From Paulinella micropora (taxonomy: Eukaryota > Cercozoa > Imbricatea > Euglyphida > Paulinellidae): a stretch of DNA of 64,000 bases. Position 1 is the first letter of the stretch; each line of letters opens with the position of its first letter. The stretch covers positions 15,001-79,000 of the forward strand of contig WBZZ01002164.1 of NCBI GenBank assembly GCA_019918135.1, read 5' to 3'. The notes below the pieces were generated by a model. The model did no database searches. It worked only from the letters and a program-made list of their open reading frames with translations, and was not told where the DNA came from. Below are positions 1-9,256 of this stretch, one piece after another. The position numbers and the translations under genes were made by a program.

Positions 1-384
1 GACCCGAATATGCAAGACACTGTTAAAAACGCGGTCGATATTTACTTCCTGGCATTAGCAGTTTCGCCATTGATCGTGCTCGTTGGGTGGGACAATTTAT
101 GGCCTGTCCCAATCTTGTTTTTGACACGGAAGTTTTTGCACCAAAAGAGCAGCTGCAAAGAATATTACGCCAGGGCAACGATGAATTACAAAGTGGAGGG
201 GTTGAGGAAGCTGAGTGGGACGAGGAGAAAGGAGAAAAATTTCTCGATCTGTTTAGCCGGCAGCAAGCGCTCTACGAGATTAACACTAGTGGCAAGTTTA
301 TATATCATCTCAGCTGGCCAGGGCAGCAGAGCGCCGCGGTGCAAGAGTTTCTGGCACTGCGCAAGACCTTGCCGGCACATGCAG
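1..384 (+). other. possible host exon ending at a splice donor
   Basis: An open frame from the ATG at 87 runs to 384, where CAG is followed by GTAAGT, a textbook splice donor. The frame is charged and non-repetitive, but I recognise no domain. Beyond 384 the frame only reads through a satellite, so the coding part would stop here. It may be an exon of the transposon or host gene to the right. Confidence 0.25.
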
Positions 385-699
385 GTAAGTGCCCATCACT
401 ACATAGTAAGTGCCCAACACTAGATAGTAAGGTTCACTACATAGTAAGTGCTCATCACTACATAGTAATTGCCCATCACTACATAGTAAGTGCCCATCAC
501 TTCATAGTAAGTGCCCATCACTACATAGTAAGTGCCCATCACTACATAGTAAGTGCCCATCACTACATAGTAAGTGCCCATCACTACATAGTAAGTGCCC
601 ATCACTACATAGTAAGTGCCCATCACTACATAGTAAGTGCCCATCACTACATATGCAATAGTAAGTGCCCATCACTACATAGTAAGTGCCCATCACTAG
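385..699. repeat. 21-bp satellite carrying GTAAGT and AGTGCCCATCACTA
   Basis: About fifteen tandem copies of a 21-bp unit, GTAAGTGCCCATCACTACATA, with small variants. The core AGTGCCCATCACTA is the reverse complement of TAGTGATGGGCACT, which recurs to the right of the interrupted transposase (24360-24430). These may be subterminal repeats of one DNA transposon. Every unit also contains GTAAGT. Confidence 0.9.
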
Positions 700-734
700 G
701 TAGATAGATAGCTGTCTACGGTCGTTACTAGTTC

Positions 735-1500
735 TTGCTTTTCTGCCTTGTGAACAAGCTAAAGGAAGAAGAGCACCAACTCAAACTCTTGCTGGTCGTC
801 TTCGGTCTCCTGTTTGTCAAATTAGACAAACATGTTTCCGAACACCAATGCACTTCAGCACACTTCCGATTACTGTGTCTGTTGCTGGTCGTCTTCGGTC
901 TCCTGTTTGTCAAATTAGACAGACATGTTTCCGAAGACAACACCAATGCACTTCAGCACACTTCCGATTACTGTGTTTGGATGTCAATGGTGAGACTTGT
1001 TGTTCATTTGAGGGAGGGTTGTGGCAAGAAATTACAAATTTCTTCCGCTGTAAAATTTCTTGCTCCGATTCTTCATCTGACCCCTACGGTCGTTACTAGT
1101 TCGTGCTCCTTCCTTTAAAACTTGTGTTTTGAAGGAAGAAGAGCACCAACTCAAACTCTTGCTGGTCGTCTTCGGTCTCCTGTTTGTCAAATTAGACAGA
1201 CATGTTTCCGAAGAGAACACCAATGCACTTCAGCACACTTCCGATTACTGTGTCTGTAACAATGCTGGTCGTCTTCGGTCTCCTGTTTGTCAAATTAGAC
1301 CGACATGTTTCCGAAGAGAACACCAATGCACTTCAGCACACTTCCGATTAGTGTGTTTGGATGTCAATGCTCGTGAGAATTTCAAAGTCTCTGGTGAGAC
1401 TTGTTGTTCATTTGAGGAAGGGTTCTGGCAAGAAATTACAAAAATCTCTTGCTACGATTCTTCATCTGACCCCTACGGTCGTTACTGGTTCGTGCTTTTT
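735..1500. repeat. duplicated about 90-bp modules
   Basis: Four copies of a module starting TGGTCGTCTTCGGTCTCC and running through ATTAGAC.GACATGTTTCCGAA to CACTTCAGCACACTTCCGATTA begin near 797, 884, 1161 and 1264. Longer blocks (about 1010-1100 and 1400-1490) are also duplicated. No credible gene is seen; short open frames on both strands follow the repeats. Confidence 0.8.
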
Positions 1501-1537
1501 TGCGCTTTCCAGAGCAGAGTAACCGCAAAAGAGCGCC

Positions 1538-1538
<1 letters not shown>

Positions 1539-1595
<57 letters not shown>

Positions 1596-1693
1596 GTGCC
1601 TATCATTACATAGTAAGTGCCCATCACTACATAGTAAGTGCCCATCACTACATAGTAAGTGCCCATCACTACATTGTGAGTTCTCATCAGTAC
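1539..1693. repeat. GATA microsatellite plus more 21-bp satellite
   Basis: About 14 GATA units are followed by about four more copies of the 21-bp AGTGCCCATCACTACATAGTA unit seen at 385-699. The satellite reappears just upstream of the transposase-like frame. Confidence 0.9.
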
Positions 1694-1776
1694 ATACGAA
1701 GCAGTAATTTACTCCACTTTCTACTCCATAGCAGCGCCGCCACCTCCACGCATCCGAATGCTCTAACGGACACCCC

Positions 1777-2670
1777 TTGCGAGGGGAACGGGTTTTTGCG
1801 GCGGACATGGCTACGCAACTGGATGCAAGTATGGCGAACAAGACTTGGAGCCAGCTTCAAGCAAGCAGGCAGGTCCACGACGCGCGAGCTGCCGCTGCAC
1901 CAGGATTTATATGCTGCATCCGCTGTTCACCCCGCTACAAGCTGAAAATGCAGCAAGCAGCGAGATCTGCGGCGGTTGCACAGCAAGAGATCTGCGTCAT
2001 ACCAGTTTTGTTGGGATCTGATGGCACGCCTGTGGTTTCTACACAGTACAGTGCCCCCCATAGTGGATGGGTAAACACCATCAAGAATATTGCCTTCTCT
2101 ACATCAGGCGAGCTGTATATGGGAGGCATAGTGGGAGGTCCGTATATCCCCCCAAACCTGAAAACAGCCTTTTCGTCTCTGGTCCTTCAGCTGCGCCATG
2201 CATATGCGCCGCGTATGGTGTGTGACCGGGAAGGAGCTGAGAAGACATGCAGAGTCCTATGCTTAGGAGTGATGGCAGACTGCCAAGGTCAAAAGCATGT
2301 CGCCGGTACTAATCAGAGCGGCAAGTACGCATGTCGCTGCTGCTTCACAGAGTTTGTCACAATCGGGAGCACTCATACTATCACTCCGGACTTTCGAGCC
2401 TTTCTCCCAGTCAGTCATCCCATGCACACTGATGCTCGATATGGACCGCCCTGTGCCACGGCTCCACCCCGAAACAAGACAGCTGCGTGGCATGCTGATC
2501 GAGCGTCGGACGTGCGACGACATAACCAAGGTCTGCGTCCGTTCCAAAAGCCGCACCATCCTCAAGGTGTCAAGTATGATAATGCATGCCAAGGAATCCC
2601 TGCCTTCGATTCTGTGCTGGATATGATGGTTGATGGAATGCACGTTGACCAAAACGCCGTTGCGCATATT
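1777..2670 (+). pseudogene. DDE-transposase-like gene, 5' part, split by the Polinton
   Basis: The open frame enters the Polinton at the CATATT duplication and stops two codons inside it. It holds a Cys-rich segment (CRCC about residues 185-190) after a V-M-A-D-C motif, then F-D-S-V-L-D-M-M-V-D-G-M-H. This layout resembles CACTA/Plavaka-like transposases, where an aspartate and a CR.C knuckle precede a D.MH motif. After CATATT at 23786 the same reading frame resumes for over 100 codons, so the ORF was uninterrupted before insertion. The true start is uncertain because earlier exons may exist. Family assignment is by motif pattern only. Confidence 0.6.
2665..2670. repeat. target-site duplication CATATT, left copy
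   Basis: CATATT directly precedes the left terminal repeat and is repeated directly after the right one (23781-23786). Six-bp duplications are the hallmark of Maverick/Polinton integration by a retroviral-type integrase. Confidence 0.95.
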
Positions 2671-2829
2671 AGTAGATGATACCGCAGTTCGTGTCATGAA
2701 TTTTCGTGCCTTAAATTCACGACATGAACTGCGATTAAGGCTTCTAGACATATCACACAAGTAATCAATACAGAAGGCCAAAAGCCCCATATCTCCAACA
2801 CGTTGGAGATAATCAGACAACCACAAGCA
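2671..2829 (+). repeat. left terminal inverted repeat (159 bp)
   Basis: Matches the reverse complement of 23622-23780 over 159 bp with a single mismatch (A at 2760 versus the complement of C at 23691). It contains an internal fold-back and one copy of the ATCTCCAAC-NN-GTTGGAGAT palindrome (2791-2810). Confidence 0.97.
2683..2733. repeat. internal hairpin at the Polinton tip
   Basis: Positions 2683-2703 and 2713-2733 are inverted copies of 21 bp with two mismatches around a 9-nt loop. The mirror copy is at 23718-23768. A fold-back this close to the end could help protein-primed replication or integrase recognition; function is inference. Confidence 0.85.
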
Positions 2830-2873
2830 ACCGAAAAATATATGACACATTTTTTATTAAAAGTTATTACATA

Positions 2874-3131
2874 ATGTATAATATCATTTATTATATGATG
2901 ATTTACCGCAAACAGAAGAGAGCAGAATATAGAAAAGAAAGAAGCAAACAAAAATATACTTGTGTATGTGGTAAGACCATAGGAATATACAGCAAATACA
3001 CACACGAAAAATCAGATTTTCATAGAGATTTCTTCGCCGAGAAAGAGGAGGTAATGATTGGAGGTTATCCAGTTATACGTGTTTGTCGCAGAAATGATGA
3101 CATAGAAAGATATTATAAAAATAAAATGTAA
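2874..3131 (+). CDS. small zinc-finger-like protein
   Basis: 85 residues, very basic at the N-terminus. The middle holds C-V-C-G then H and H about 13 and 19 residues on (C.C...H.....H), consistent with one small zinc-binding finger. First gene inside the left terminal repeat, followed by two more small plus-strand genes and then the polymerase. I recognise no named family. Upstream sequence is AT-rich. Confidence 0.6.
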   Translation: MYNIIYYMMIYRKQKRAEYRKERSKQKYTCVCGKTIGIYSKYTHEKSDFHRDFFAEKEEVMIGGYPVIRVCRRNDDIERYYKNKM

Positions 3132-3191
3132 AATGATTTAAAGAAATAAATATTATTACATATATATATTATCTATTATAAATAATAGATT

Positions 3192-3566
3192 ATGTGCGAA
3201 TTAACAATCCTTCAACAAGCAGACAAGGAGATGAAAGAAATATATAACTCTCATTTTCCTGAAGCAAAAGCAGATGACTTATCTATTAAAATATTTACAA
3301 AACAAGAAATGAATAATAGATATGTCAAAGCATACAAATTTTGGAAAATACAAGCCGAGATTATAAGAGATAAAGAAGAAAAAGATATGAAAGACTTATA
3401 TAAATTAAAAATATGTGCTATGGCCATTGAAAAATTGAATGAGAGAACTCCATTTAAAAAATATGTAAAATCAAACTCTGAATATTGGAAATTTCACAAA
3501 AAATATATTATTGTGGATATTGAAGAAACTCCTAACGGACTTCTATTAAGTGGAGCACCGAAATAA
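3192..3566 (+). CDS. unknown protein with a PolB-derived C-terminus
   Basis: 124 residues, mostly charged helix. The last about 35 residues (K-Y-V-K-S-N-S-E-Y-W-K-F onward, with I-V-D-I-E and a final S-G-A-P) match the DNA polymerase segment encoded near 6150-6270 (K-Y-I-T-K-N-H-E-Y-W-K-F, then I-T-D-I-E and T-G-I-P). So this ORF appears to include a duplicated fragment of the polymerase palm, lying just upstream of the polymerase gene. It lacks all catalytic motifs. Confidence 0.6.
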   Translation: MCELTILQQADKEMKEIYNSHFPEAKADDLSIKIFTKQEMNNRYVKAYKFWKIQAEIIRDKEEKDMKDLYKLKICAMAIEKLNERTPFKKYVKSNSEYWKFHKKYIIVDIEETPNGLLLSGAPK

Positions 3567-3615
3567 ATAATTAATTTCAATCTAAAGAGTAAAATTATAT
3601 TACTTATAATATACA

Positions 3616-3831
3616 ATGGGCAGACACAAGAAGTATCTCACACTTGAAGATAGACGAAAGGCAAACAATGATAAAGCGATGGCTTATTATAACAGAAATC
3701 GCGATGAAATAAACAGAATGAGAAAAGAAAAACTTAAAGAAAGAAACAGGAAACTGGAAGAATATGAAAAAATGAAAACAAAAGAAAAAGCAATAGAAAA
3801 AGCAACAGAAAAAGCAACAGAAAAAATGTAA
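3616..3831 (+). CDS. small basic coiled-coil protein
   Basis: 71 residues, starting M-G-R-H-K-K-Y-L-T. A tyrosine/asparagine-rich stretch (A-Y-Y-N-R-N-R) and a long Lys/Glu helix follow, with a short K-A-T-E repeat at the end. This N-terminus followed by a basic helix recurs in small proteins of large DNA viruses, probably DNA-binding, but that is weak evidence. TATAATATACA lies immediately upstream of the ATG. Confidence 0.55.
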   Translation: MGRHKKYLTLEDRRKANNDKAMAYYNRNRDEINRMRKEKLKERNRKLEEYEKMKTKEKAIEKATEKATEKM

Positions 3832-3938
3832 AACTATTTTCCATCTAAAGATAACTATATATATTGATATATATATATTGGTAAAACAATTTAATTATTT
3901 TCAATATTTTTATATTCCTGCTAATATAAAAGTAAAAT

Positions 3939-6900
3939 ATGCCACCACCATTACCACCTAGACCAACAAAAGAAAATGTAGAACTAGCGAAGGTAAGGGC
4001 GAACTTACGTGAAACAAAGACACGAGAGGCGGGACGACGAGAGGTAAAACTCGTTGAACTAAGACCAATACGAAACATAGGTATAAACGGCTTTTCATAC
4101 CCCTTTAGAAATCTTGACATTAACTTTTATGATATGGATGCGATTGAACTAATAATTATGAGAGCAGTAAGAGATGTTAAAACCAGAGGTATGACAAACG
4201 AAGCAAGTATTCATATTAAGTTTGGTTATATAACGGATGTTGATGACAGCAAGTTTTACAAATGGAAAACTTTCAATTCCGTTAAGTTGAAAGATATAGA
4301 CGACCTATTTCGTGATATATATCTATACAACGAACAAAATCTTGAAGCCAGTGCTCACGGATATGAACGAATTATCCAATACATAAATATTCAAATTGTC
4401 CAAGAAGACGGAGGCGGATGCCATTCTTCAGGAAAGGATTTGAAAAATAAAACAGATGAAGGAATTCATATTAATCCAAGGAGTAAGGATAATAATTGTT
4501 TCTTCTATGTTGTCAAGAATATATTAAACCTTCCTTTGAAGGGTAAATCAAAACTTAATAAAAAAGTATGTAATGATATTAGAAAAGAATTTAAACTTGA
4601 AACTAATTCTTACATACCTTTATCGGTTGGTTTTGAAATATTAAAAAAATATTGTATTGAAGGTAAGTATTTTGAAATAACTGATGCGACAACGAAACAG
4701 ACTTTCAAAAACTTTGAAGACCCTTTAATTACTGCGGATGTGCTTTGTTATCTTCTTAAAGGACATTATATAAGTTTTATAAAAAGAAACAAAAATAAGT
4801 GCCCCAATTGTCTGAGGGAATATTTCAATAATCACACTTGCAATAATAAAAGGATTACATATGCGAAGGCTAAACTTAGAGAAAAAGAAAAACAAGTAAG
4901 GTCTTTATTAACTAGATTTGATGAAATGAATTATAACAATCAAGATGAGGTTTTTCATTATGACCTTGAGACTTTTACAAACCTATACGAATTGCACACC
5001 CCATACATAGCGGGCTATACAATTGCAGATATTGGTTTTAAATATGTCGCTGGCGATGATTGTATTCCAAAACTTCTTGATATAATTTTTAAATTCGCTG
5101 AAGATTTAGCAAAAAGAAAACCAAAAGCAAAATTATATGTTAATGCCTTTAATGGTTCAAAGTTTGACCACTACTTCCTTCAAAAAGAATTTATCAAAAG
5201 AAAAATTAAAGACACTCCATTGATTAATAATGGAGCCATTATCTCAATGGAATACAAAAACATAAAATTCTGGGATATGTGCAAGCACACTGAAGGAAAC
5301 CTTAAAAAGAACCTTGAAACATTGGGCTGTAATGTTTCAAAAGGAGACTTTGACCATAGTAAAGCGAAACGATGGGAAGAAATGGATGAAGAAACCAAAA
5401 AAGAATGTTTAGAATATTTAGAGAAAGATGTTATGGGGCTTAAGGAACTCCACGACACACTAAATAGACAAACATACGAAGAGCACAAAACAAACTTAAC
5501 CGCTTTTATCTCTACTTCGTCTCTTACATTCAATTTATGGGAAAAGAGGATAGATGGAAAATACATCATTCAATTACCTACCATAAAACAAGAAAGAGAC
5601 TTTAGAAAGGCTGTGTATGGTGCTAGAACTTATCCAAGCAAAAGGAGGTTTATCTCAGAGCAATACCAAAAATACTTAAGTGGCGAAATTAAGTTTGATG
5701 AGATTGTAGATTATCTTATTGATGCGGATGTCGTCTCACTTTATCCAACCGCAATGCTTGAATTATTTATGACTGGTGAAATAAAAGAGTGCGAAGGAGA
5801 AATGAAGGGGAAACTTGGTATATATAATGTTGATTACATATCACCAAAAAACCTTTTACACCCGCGAGTGCCATTCCGCGATAGCAAAGGATGCTTAAAG
5901 TGGGAACTAAAAGATATGAAAGACCAATGGCTCACGAGTGTTGATATTGAAGATATGTTAGAACTTGGATACGAAGTTAAAACTAATCGCGGATACTACA
6001 CTGAAGAAGCAGAACCAGTATTCAAAGAATATGTCTCAGACTTATTCAAGAAAAAAGAAAACTCAAAGAAAGGCACACCGCAATATCTACTCGCCAAGTT
6101 GTTTATGAATGCTTTATACGGAAAGACAATCCAAAGACCAATTAACTCTGTGAGTAAATACATAACAAAAAATCACGAGTATTGGAAATTTTGGGCGAAG
6201 AATGTTATAACCGATATTGAAAAGTTTGACGAAGCAAACGGAGAATTATGGCTAATCACTGGTATTCCTAGAGACGAGAAAGAAAAGGAAGAAAAAATTA
6301 CGAAACCCACACATTATGGAGCCTTTATATTAGCATACAGCAGGCGAATTATGTATAAGTATATGACCGAGGCTAACCCAGACAATACCACAGACAAAGA
6401 TTATTATTATACAGACACTGACAGCATTCAATCACATGTGCGACAAATTGAAAAAATAAAAAGGTTTAGAGATAAATCAATCGGCGGTATGAGTGATGAC
6501 CTTGGCGATGATTGTAAAATAATAAGGGGTATATGGGTAGCACCAAAATTGTATATGTTGGAGTATGTTAAGAAAGGCGATAATGTTGATAATGTTGATA
6601 ATGTTGATTTTAAACAAAATCAACATAGACAAAATCAACATAAACAAAATCAACATAGAGGCAAGACACATTTCCACTTTAGAGGAAAAGGATTGGACTT
6701 GAAGAAATTAAATCCTGCTTCATATGAACTAATGGACAAGGGCGAAAGCCTGACAAACACAAGAGACTTCATAATGAAGAAGATACACACGAGCAGAAAC
6801 AGCAAACAGCAACACATTGAACACTTTAGCATTCAACACCAAAAGAATGTTGTAAAAGTTGTAAATAAGACGAGATGGTGCGGACGAGATTGCTATACTG

Positions 6901-6941
6901 ATAATGATAGCATTCCGCGAGGATACCATATAAGGACATAA
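3939..6941 (+). CDS. polB: protein-primed DNA polymerase B (pPolB)
   Basis: 1000 residues; replicates the element by protein priming. Exonuclease motifs: Y-D342-L-E344, F-D410 (in N-G-S-K-F-D) and Y-L-E-K-D497. Polymerase motifs: A, D597-V-V-S-L-Y-P; B, K720-L-F-M-N-A-L-Y-G; C, Y-T-D826-T-D828-S. All catalytic acids are present. Before the exonuclease domain there is a D-N-N-C-F segment (about 184-188) and a Cys/His cluster (C288, C291, H299, C301). The C-terminus has a W-C-G-R...N-D-S-I-P-R-G motif usual in Polinton polymerases. After motif C, about 26 residues made of DNV and QNQH repeats are encoded by a palindromic repeat. Whether the N-terminal part supplies the priming protein is not visible. 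Confidence 0.95.
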   Translation: MPPPLPPRPTKENVELAKVRANLRETKTREAGRREVKLVELRPIRNIGINGFSYPFRNLDINFYDMDAIELIIMRAVRDVKTRGMTNEASIHIKFGYITDVDDSKFYKWKTFNSVKLKDIDDLFRDIYLYNEQNLEASAHGYERIIQYINIQIVQEDGGGCHSSGKDLKNKTDEGIHINPRSKDNNCFFYVVKNILNLPLKGKSKLNKKVCNDIRKEFKLETNSYIPLSVGFEILKKYCIEGKYFEITDATTKQTFKNFEDPLITADVLCYLLKGHYISFIKRNKNKCPNCLREYFNNHTCNNKRITYAKAKLREKEKQVRSLLTRFDEMNYNNQDEVFHYDLETFTNLYELHTPYIAGYTIADIGFKYVAGDDCIPKLLDIIFKFAEDLAKRKPKAKLYVNAFNGSKFDHYFLQKEFIKRKIKDTPLINNGAIISMEYKNIKFWDMCKHTEGNLKKNLETLGCNVSKGDFDHSKAKRWEEMDEETKKECLEYLEKDVMGLKELHDTLNRQTYEEHKTNLTAFISTSSLTFNLWEKRIDGKYIIQLPTIKQERDFRKAVYGARTYPSKRRFISEQYQKYLSGEIKFDEIVDYLIDADVVSLYPTAMLELFMTGEIKECEGEMKGKLGIYNVDYISPKNLLHPRVPFRDSKGCLKWELKDMKDQWLTSVDIEDMLELGYEVKTNRGYYTEEAEPVFKEYVSDLFKKKENSKKGTPQYLLAKLFMNALYGKTIQRPINSVSKYITKNHEYWKFWAKNVITDIEKFDEANGELWLITGIPRDEKEKEEKITKPTHYGAFILAYSRRIMYKYMTEANPDNTTDKDYYYTDTDSIQSHVRQIEKIKRFRDKSIGGMSDDLGDDCKIIRGIWVAPKLYMLEYVKKGDNVDNVDNVDFKQNQHRQNQHKQNQHRGKTHFHFRGKGLDLKKLNPASYELMDKGESLTNTRDFIMKKIHTSRNSKQQHIEHFSIQHQKNVVKVVNKTRWCGRDCYTDNDSIPRGYHIRT
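6581..6659. repeat. in-frame palindromic repeat inside polB
   Basis: Three tandem 12-bp units (GATAATGTTGAT) are followed by about three 15-bp units (AAACAAAATCAACAT and variants) that are their inverted complement. The block folds as ATGTTGATTTT/AAAATCAACAT and is translated. Related palindromes sit at 7461-7486 and 22902-22953, so this looks like a repeat that spreads within the element and tolerates coding positions. Confidence 0.85.
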
Positions 6942-7013
6942 AAGAATTAATTATTAAAAATTAAAAAAAAAATATTTTTTCCATAAAAAATTTTCGTCAG
7001 TCTATATACACCA

Positions 7014-7304
7014 ATGACCGCCCTAACCAGACTATGCGAGAAGTTTGAGAAACTCTCTATTGAAAATAAAAAAGAAACATTTTCTATTACAGATGTTAAA
7101 AAGATAATTACTGAGGAAATCCAAATGATTGAAAAGGCACGGGCAGGCAAGCCAAAGGATACTTTTCCATTTGGTAAGTATAAAGGTAAGAAAATTCAAG
7201 ATGTAGCGGTTATTGATAAGCCATATCTTGAATGGGTTATGAAACAGCCGTGGTTTGAGAAATTTACCGACATTAAAAGTGAAGTAAAAAAATATTTACA
7301 ATAA
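7014..7304 (+). CDS. small protein with ExoX-C/DUF3820-like domain
   Basis: 96 residues. The C-terminal half reads F-P-F-G-K-Y-K-G-K-K-I-Q-D-V then D-K-P-Y-L-E-W, the typical core of the small domain found at the C-terminus of exodeoxyribonuclease X-like proteins and in stand-alone phage and virus proteins (F-G-K-Y-K-G-K...P.YL.W). There is no nuclease domain here. Next gene is a paralogue. TCTATATACACCA precedes the ATG. Confidence 0.65.
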   Translation: MTALTRLCEKFEKLSIENKKETFSITDVKKIITEEIQMIEKARAGKPKDTFPFGKYKGKKIQDVAVIDKPYLEWVMKQPWFEKFTDIKSEVKKYLQ

Positions 7305-7328
7305 AATTATTTTGTAGTATATATATCA

Positions 7329-7820
7329 ATGACAGACCTAAGCACCAAGCAGGACTACTTGAATGAAATTGAAAAATGGAACATTGACAGCGAAGTTAAG
7401 AAACCCACTATTAAATGGACTAAACCTGACATTGTTTCTTTTTATGAACAATATAAACCCAATGTTGATTTTGAACAAAATCAACGTTATGATAATGTGA
7501 AAGTAGTAAATAATCTCCGACACGTCGGAGATAGTTTAGAAAACGTGTTGGACGAAGAGCCGAGCAAATCGTTGTTTTGGACTACCTCCAAAACAACAAT
7601 ACCTTTTAAGGAGACTGATTTAAAAGAGACTGGAATTACAGAGATTAAAATGAATGTCGGCGAAGAAATAGCACAAAGTGAAACCGATATTTTTCTTCAA
7701 TATGGTAAGTATAAAAAAATGAAAATTGAAGATGTCGCTAAGATTGACAAACCATACCTTGAATATTTAATTCAACAACCTTATTTTAATAACAAAGATG
7801 CGGTAAAAAAATATTTATAA
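7329..7820 (+). CDS. second ExoX-C-like domain protein (paralogue)
   Basis: 163 residues. Residues about 120-163 repeat the Y-G-K-Y-K-K-M-K-I-E-D-V...K-P-Y-L-E-Y core of the previous gene, so the two arose by duplication. The middle is translated from two unrelated palindromes: an ATGTTGATTTT fold-back (7461-7486) and an ATCTCCGAC-NN-GTCGGAGAT copy (7513-7532). The stop codon is followed within 2 bases by the hairpin arm GATATTACATCG. Upstream GTATATATATCA is promoter-like. Confidence 0.65.
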   Translation: MTDLSTKQDYLNEIEKWNIDSEVKKPTIKWTKPDIVSFYEQYKPNVDFEQNQRYDNVKVVNNLRHVGDSLENVLDEEPSKSLFWTTSKTTIPFKETDLKETGITEIKMNVGEEIAQSETDIFLQYGKYKKMKIEDVAKIDKPYLEYLIQQPYFNNKDAVKKYL

Positions 7821-7822
7821 TT

Positions 7823-7890
7823 GATATTACATCGCTTTCCGCTTATTATTTTTTTTTATTATTTACTTCACTTTTGAACGATGTAATATC
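7823..7890. terminator. convergent-gene hairpin GATATTACATCG/CGATGTAATATC
   Basis: Perfect 12-bp arms at 7823-7834 and 7879-7890 enclose an AT-rich loop between two convergent genes. The plus-strand gene stops 2 bases before it. On the minus strand the TAG stop shares its G with the first base of GATATT. Probably forms 3' ends for both transcripts. Confidence 0.75.
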
Positions 7891-9128
7891 TATTGGTCTT
7901 CTATGAAGTTAGCAATAATATTGATATTTCCTCCTCCACCAGCAGAGACAGACTTCTGTGTAAAAGTCAATACATCACTCGGTGATAGGTATATATCATA
8001 ACTTCTAAGATTGATTTGTTGAGTTGATTGAGAATTAACATATAGTTTAAAAATTGTTGTTCCGTTTGCAATCGCACTCGCCTTTGTGTCAGTATCTACA
8101 ATTGAATACTTAGAATCAACATCAGCAAAACCTGCTCCAGTTAGTGTTCCATTTAATACCATTCTAACAACATTTGACTTAGTATCTTCATTTGTAATAC
8201 TTATCAAAGTGGGATAAACATTTGAATAATTTGCCAAATTAGCACCTCCCGCATCAAATACCGCTTTGTTTCTTATACTAATAATAGGACTTTCAGTGGT
8301 GTTTGTTGCTTTACTTCCTTCCACTTCGTTTGCTATACTTGTGTTTATCGTATTCGTTCCTTCAATAAATAAACTGGCACTCGCCGTTTTAAGAATTTGT
8401 ATTCCAGTCTTTGCATCATTTCTCATGACTGCCGTAAAAGGTAATGTTGTATTTCGCAGGCTTACACCAGTATTAGCATTCGCATATTCAATCATATGAA
8501 CTAATTGAAATAATCCTGTTATGGGATTTTCAATTGAAAACTTAATAGCACCAAACCCGAGATACTGAAATTGAATTTGAAATACATTTCCTTTGCTCCA
8601 GTCTAAGTTCGGCATAGCATAATTTCCATCGCAAGGGTCGTCCCAATCTACTTGGTCAATATAATCTACAGCACCTCCAGCACAATGTGCGATATTCATT
8701 CCTGCTTGATTTTTGTAAAAATAAAATCCATCGTTAAAGTCATTTCCTATTCCAATAAATGAATAGTAATCTTTTGTATCATCCGTTGTCCATATAGCAG
8801 TAAAGCGTGCAAGGACACCCATTCCAGTTCTATATTTTATTCTCCTTTTACTTACTAATCCAGCATCCGCCGTCGCATTAGCAGTTGTTTTCAATTCAGC
8901 CATATTATTCAAGAATGACACAGACGATTTTGTTTCTGTTTTTGTCCATATCCTAGTATTAATGGTATATGGAAAGATTTCTTGTAATACTGGTGTTAAT
9001 TGACCTACTACTGCTTCACCAAAAGCGGTTTTTGAATTATTTGTTTCAAGGTTTCCATCATATCCAGCACTGACATTTATAAATTCGCCGTCAGGATTTT
9101 GTGCGATTAAATTTCGCTGGTGAGACAT
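7890..9128 (-). CDS. probable virion surface protein
   Basis: 412 residues, no signal peptide or membrane segment, rich in Thr/Asn/Ser and beta-type sequence. The first 130 residues include a K-R-R-I-K-Y-R-T-G-M-G segment and the C-terminus is Gly/Ala-rich then beta-like. It follows the capsid gene in the same direction, so a minor virion or attachment protein is likely. Family not recognised. TATAATATAGACC lies upstream of the start. Confidence 0.55.
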   Translation of the reverse strand: MSHQRNLIAQNPDGEFINVSAGYDGNLETNNSKTAFGEAVVGQLTPVLQEIFPYTINTRIWTKTETKSSVSFLNNMAELKTTANATADAGLVSKRRIKYRTGMGVLARFTAIWTTDDTKDYYSFIGIGNDFNDGFYFYKNQAGMNIAHCAGGAVDYIDQVDWDDPCDGNYAMPNLDWSKGNVFQIQFQYLGFGAIKFSIENPITGLFQLVHMIEYANANTGVSLRNTTLPFTAVMRNDAKTGIQILKTASASLFIEGTNTINTSIANEVEGSKATNTTESPIISIRNKAVFDAGGANLANYSNVYPTLISITNEDTKSNVVRMVLNGTLTGAGFADVDSKYSIVDTDTKASAIANGTTIFKLYVNSQSTQQINLRSYDIYLSPSDVLTFTQKSVSAGGGGNINIIANFIEDQ

Positions 9129-9178
9129 TGTAGGTCTATATTATACGAGAAAAAAATATTTAATCTATTAATCTTTCA

Positions 9179-9256
9179 CGATGTTTGAAAAACACACGAG
9201 AATGAGTGATATGTTGAAAATTCAACATTGGATGAGAGTGTGGATTTTCAAATATC
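9179..9256. terminator. nested 3' hairpin at the capsid gene stop
   Basis: Outer stem GATGTTTGAAAA (9180-9191) pairs with TTTTCAAATATC (9245-9256), allowing one G:T. Inside is the palindrome ATGTTGAA-AA-TTCAACAT (9211-9228). On the minus strand the capsid stop TGA overlaps the first bases of GATATTTG. Same plan as 10917-10979, 13651-13741 and 15727-15804. Confidence 0.8.
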
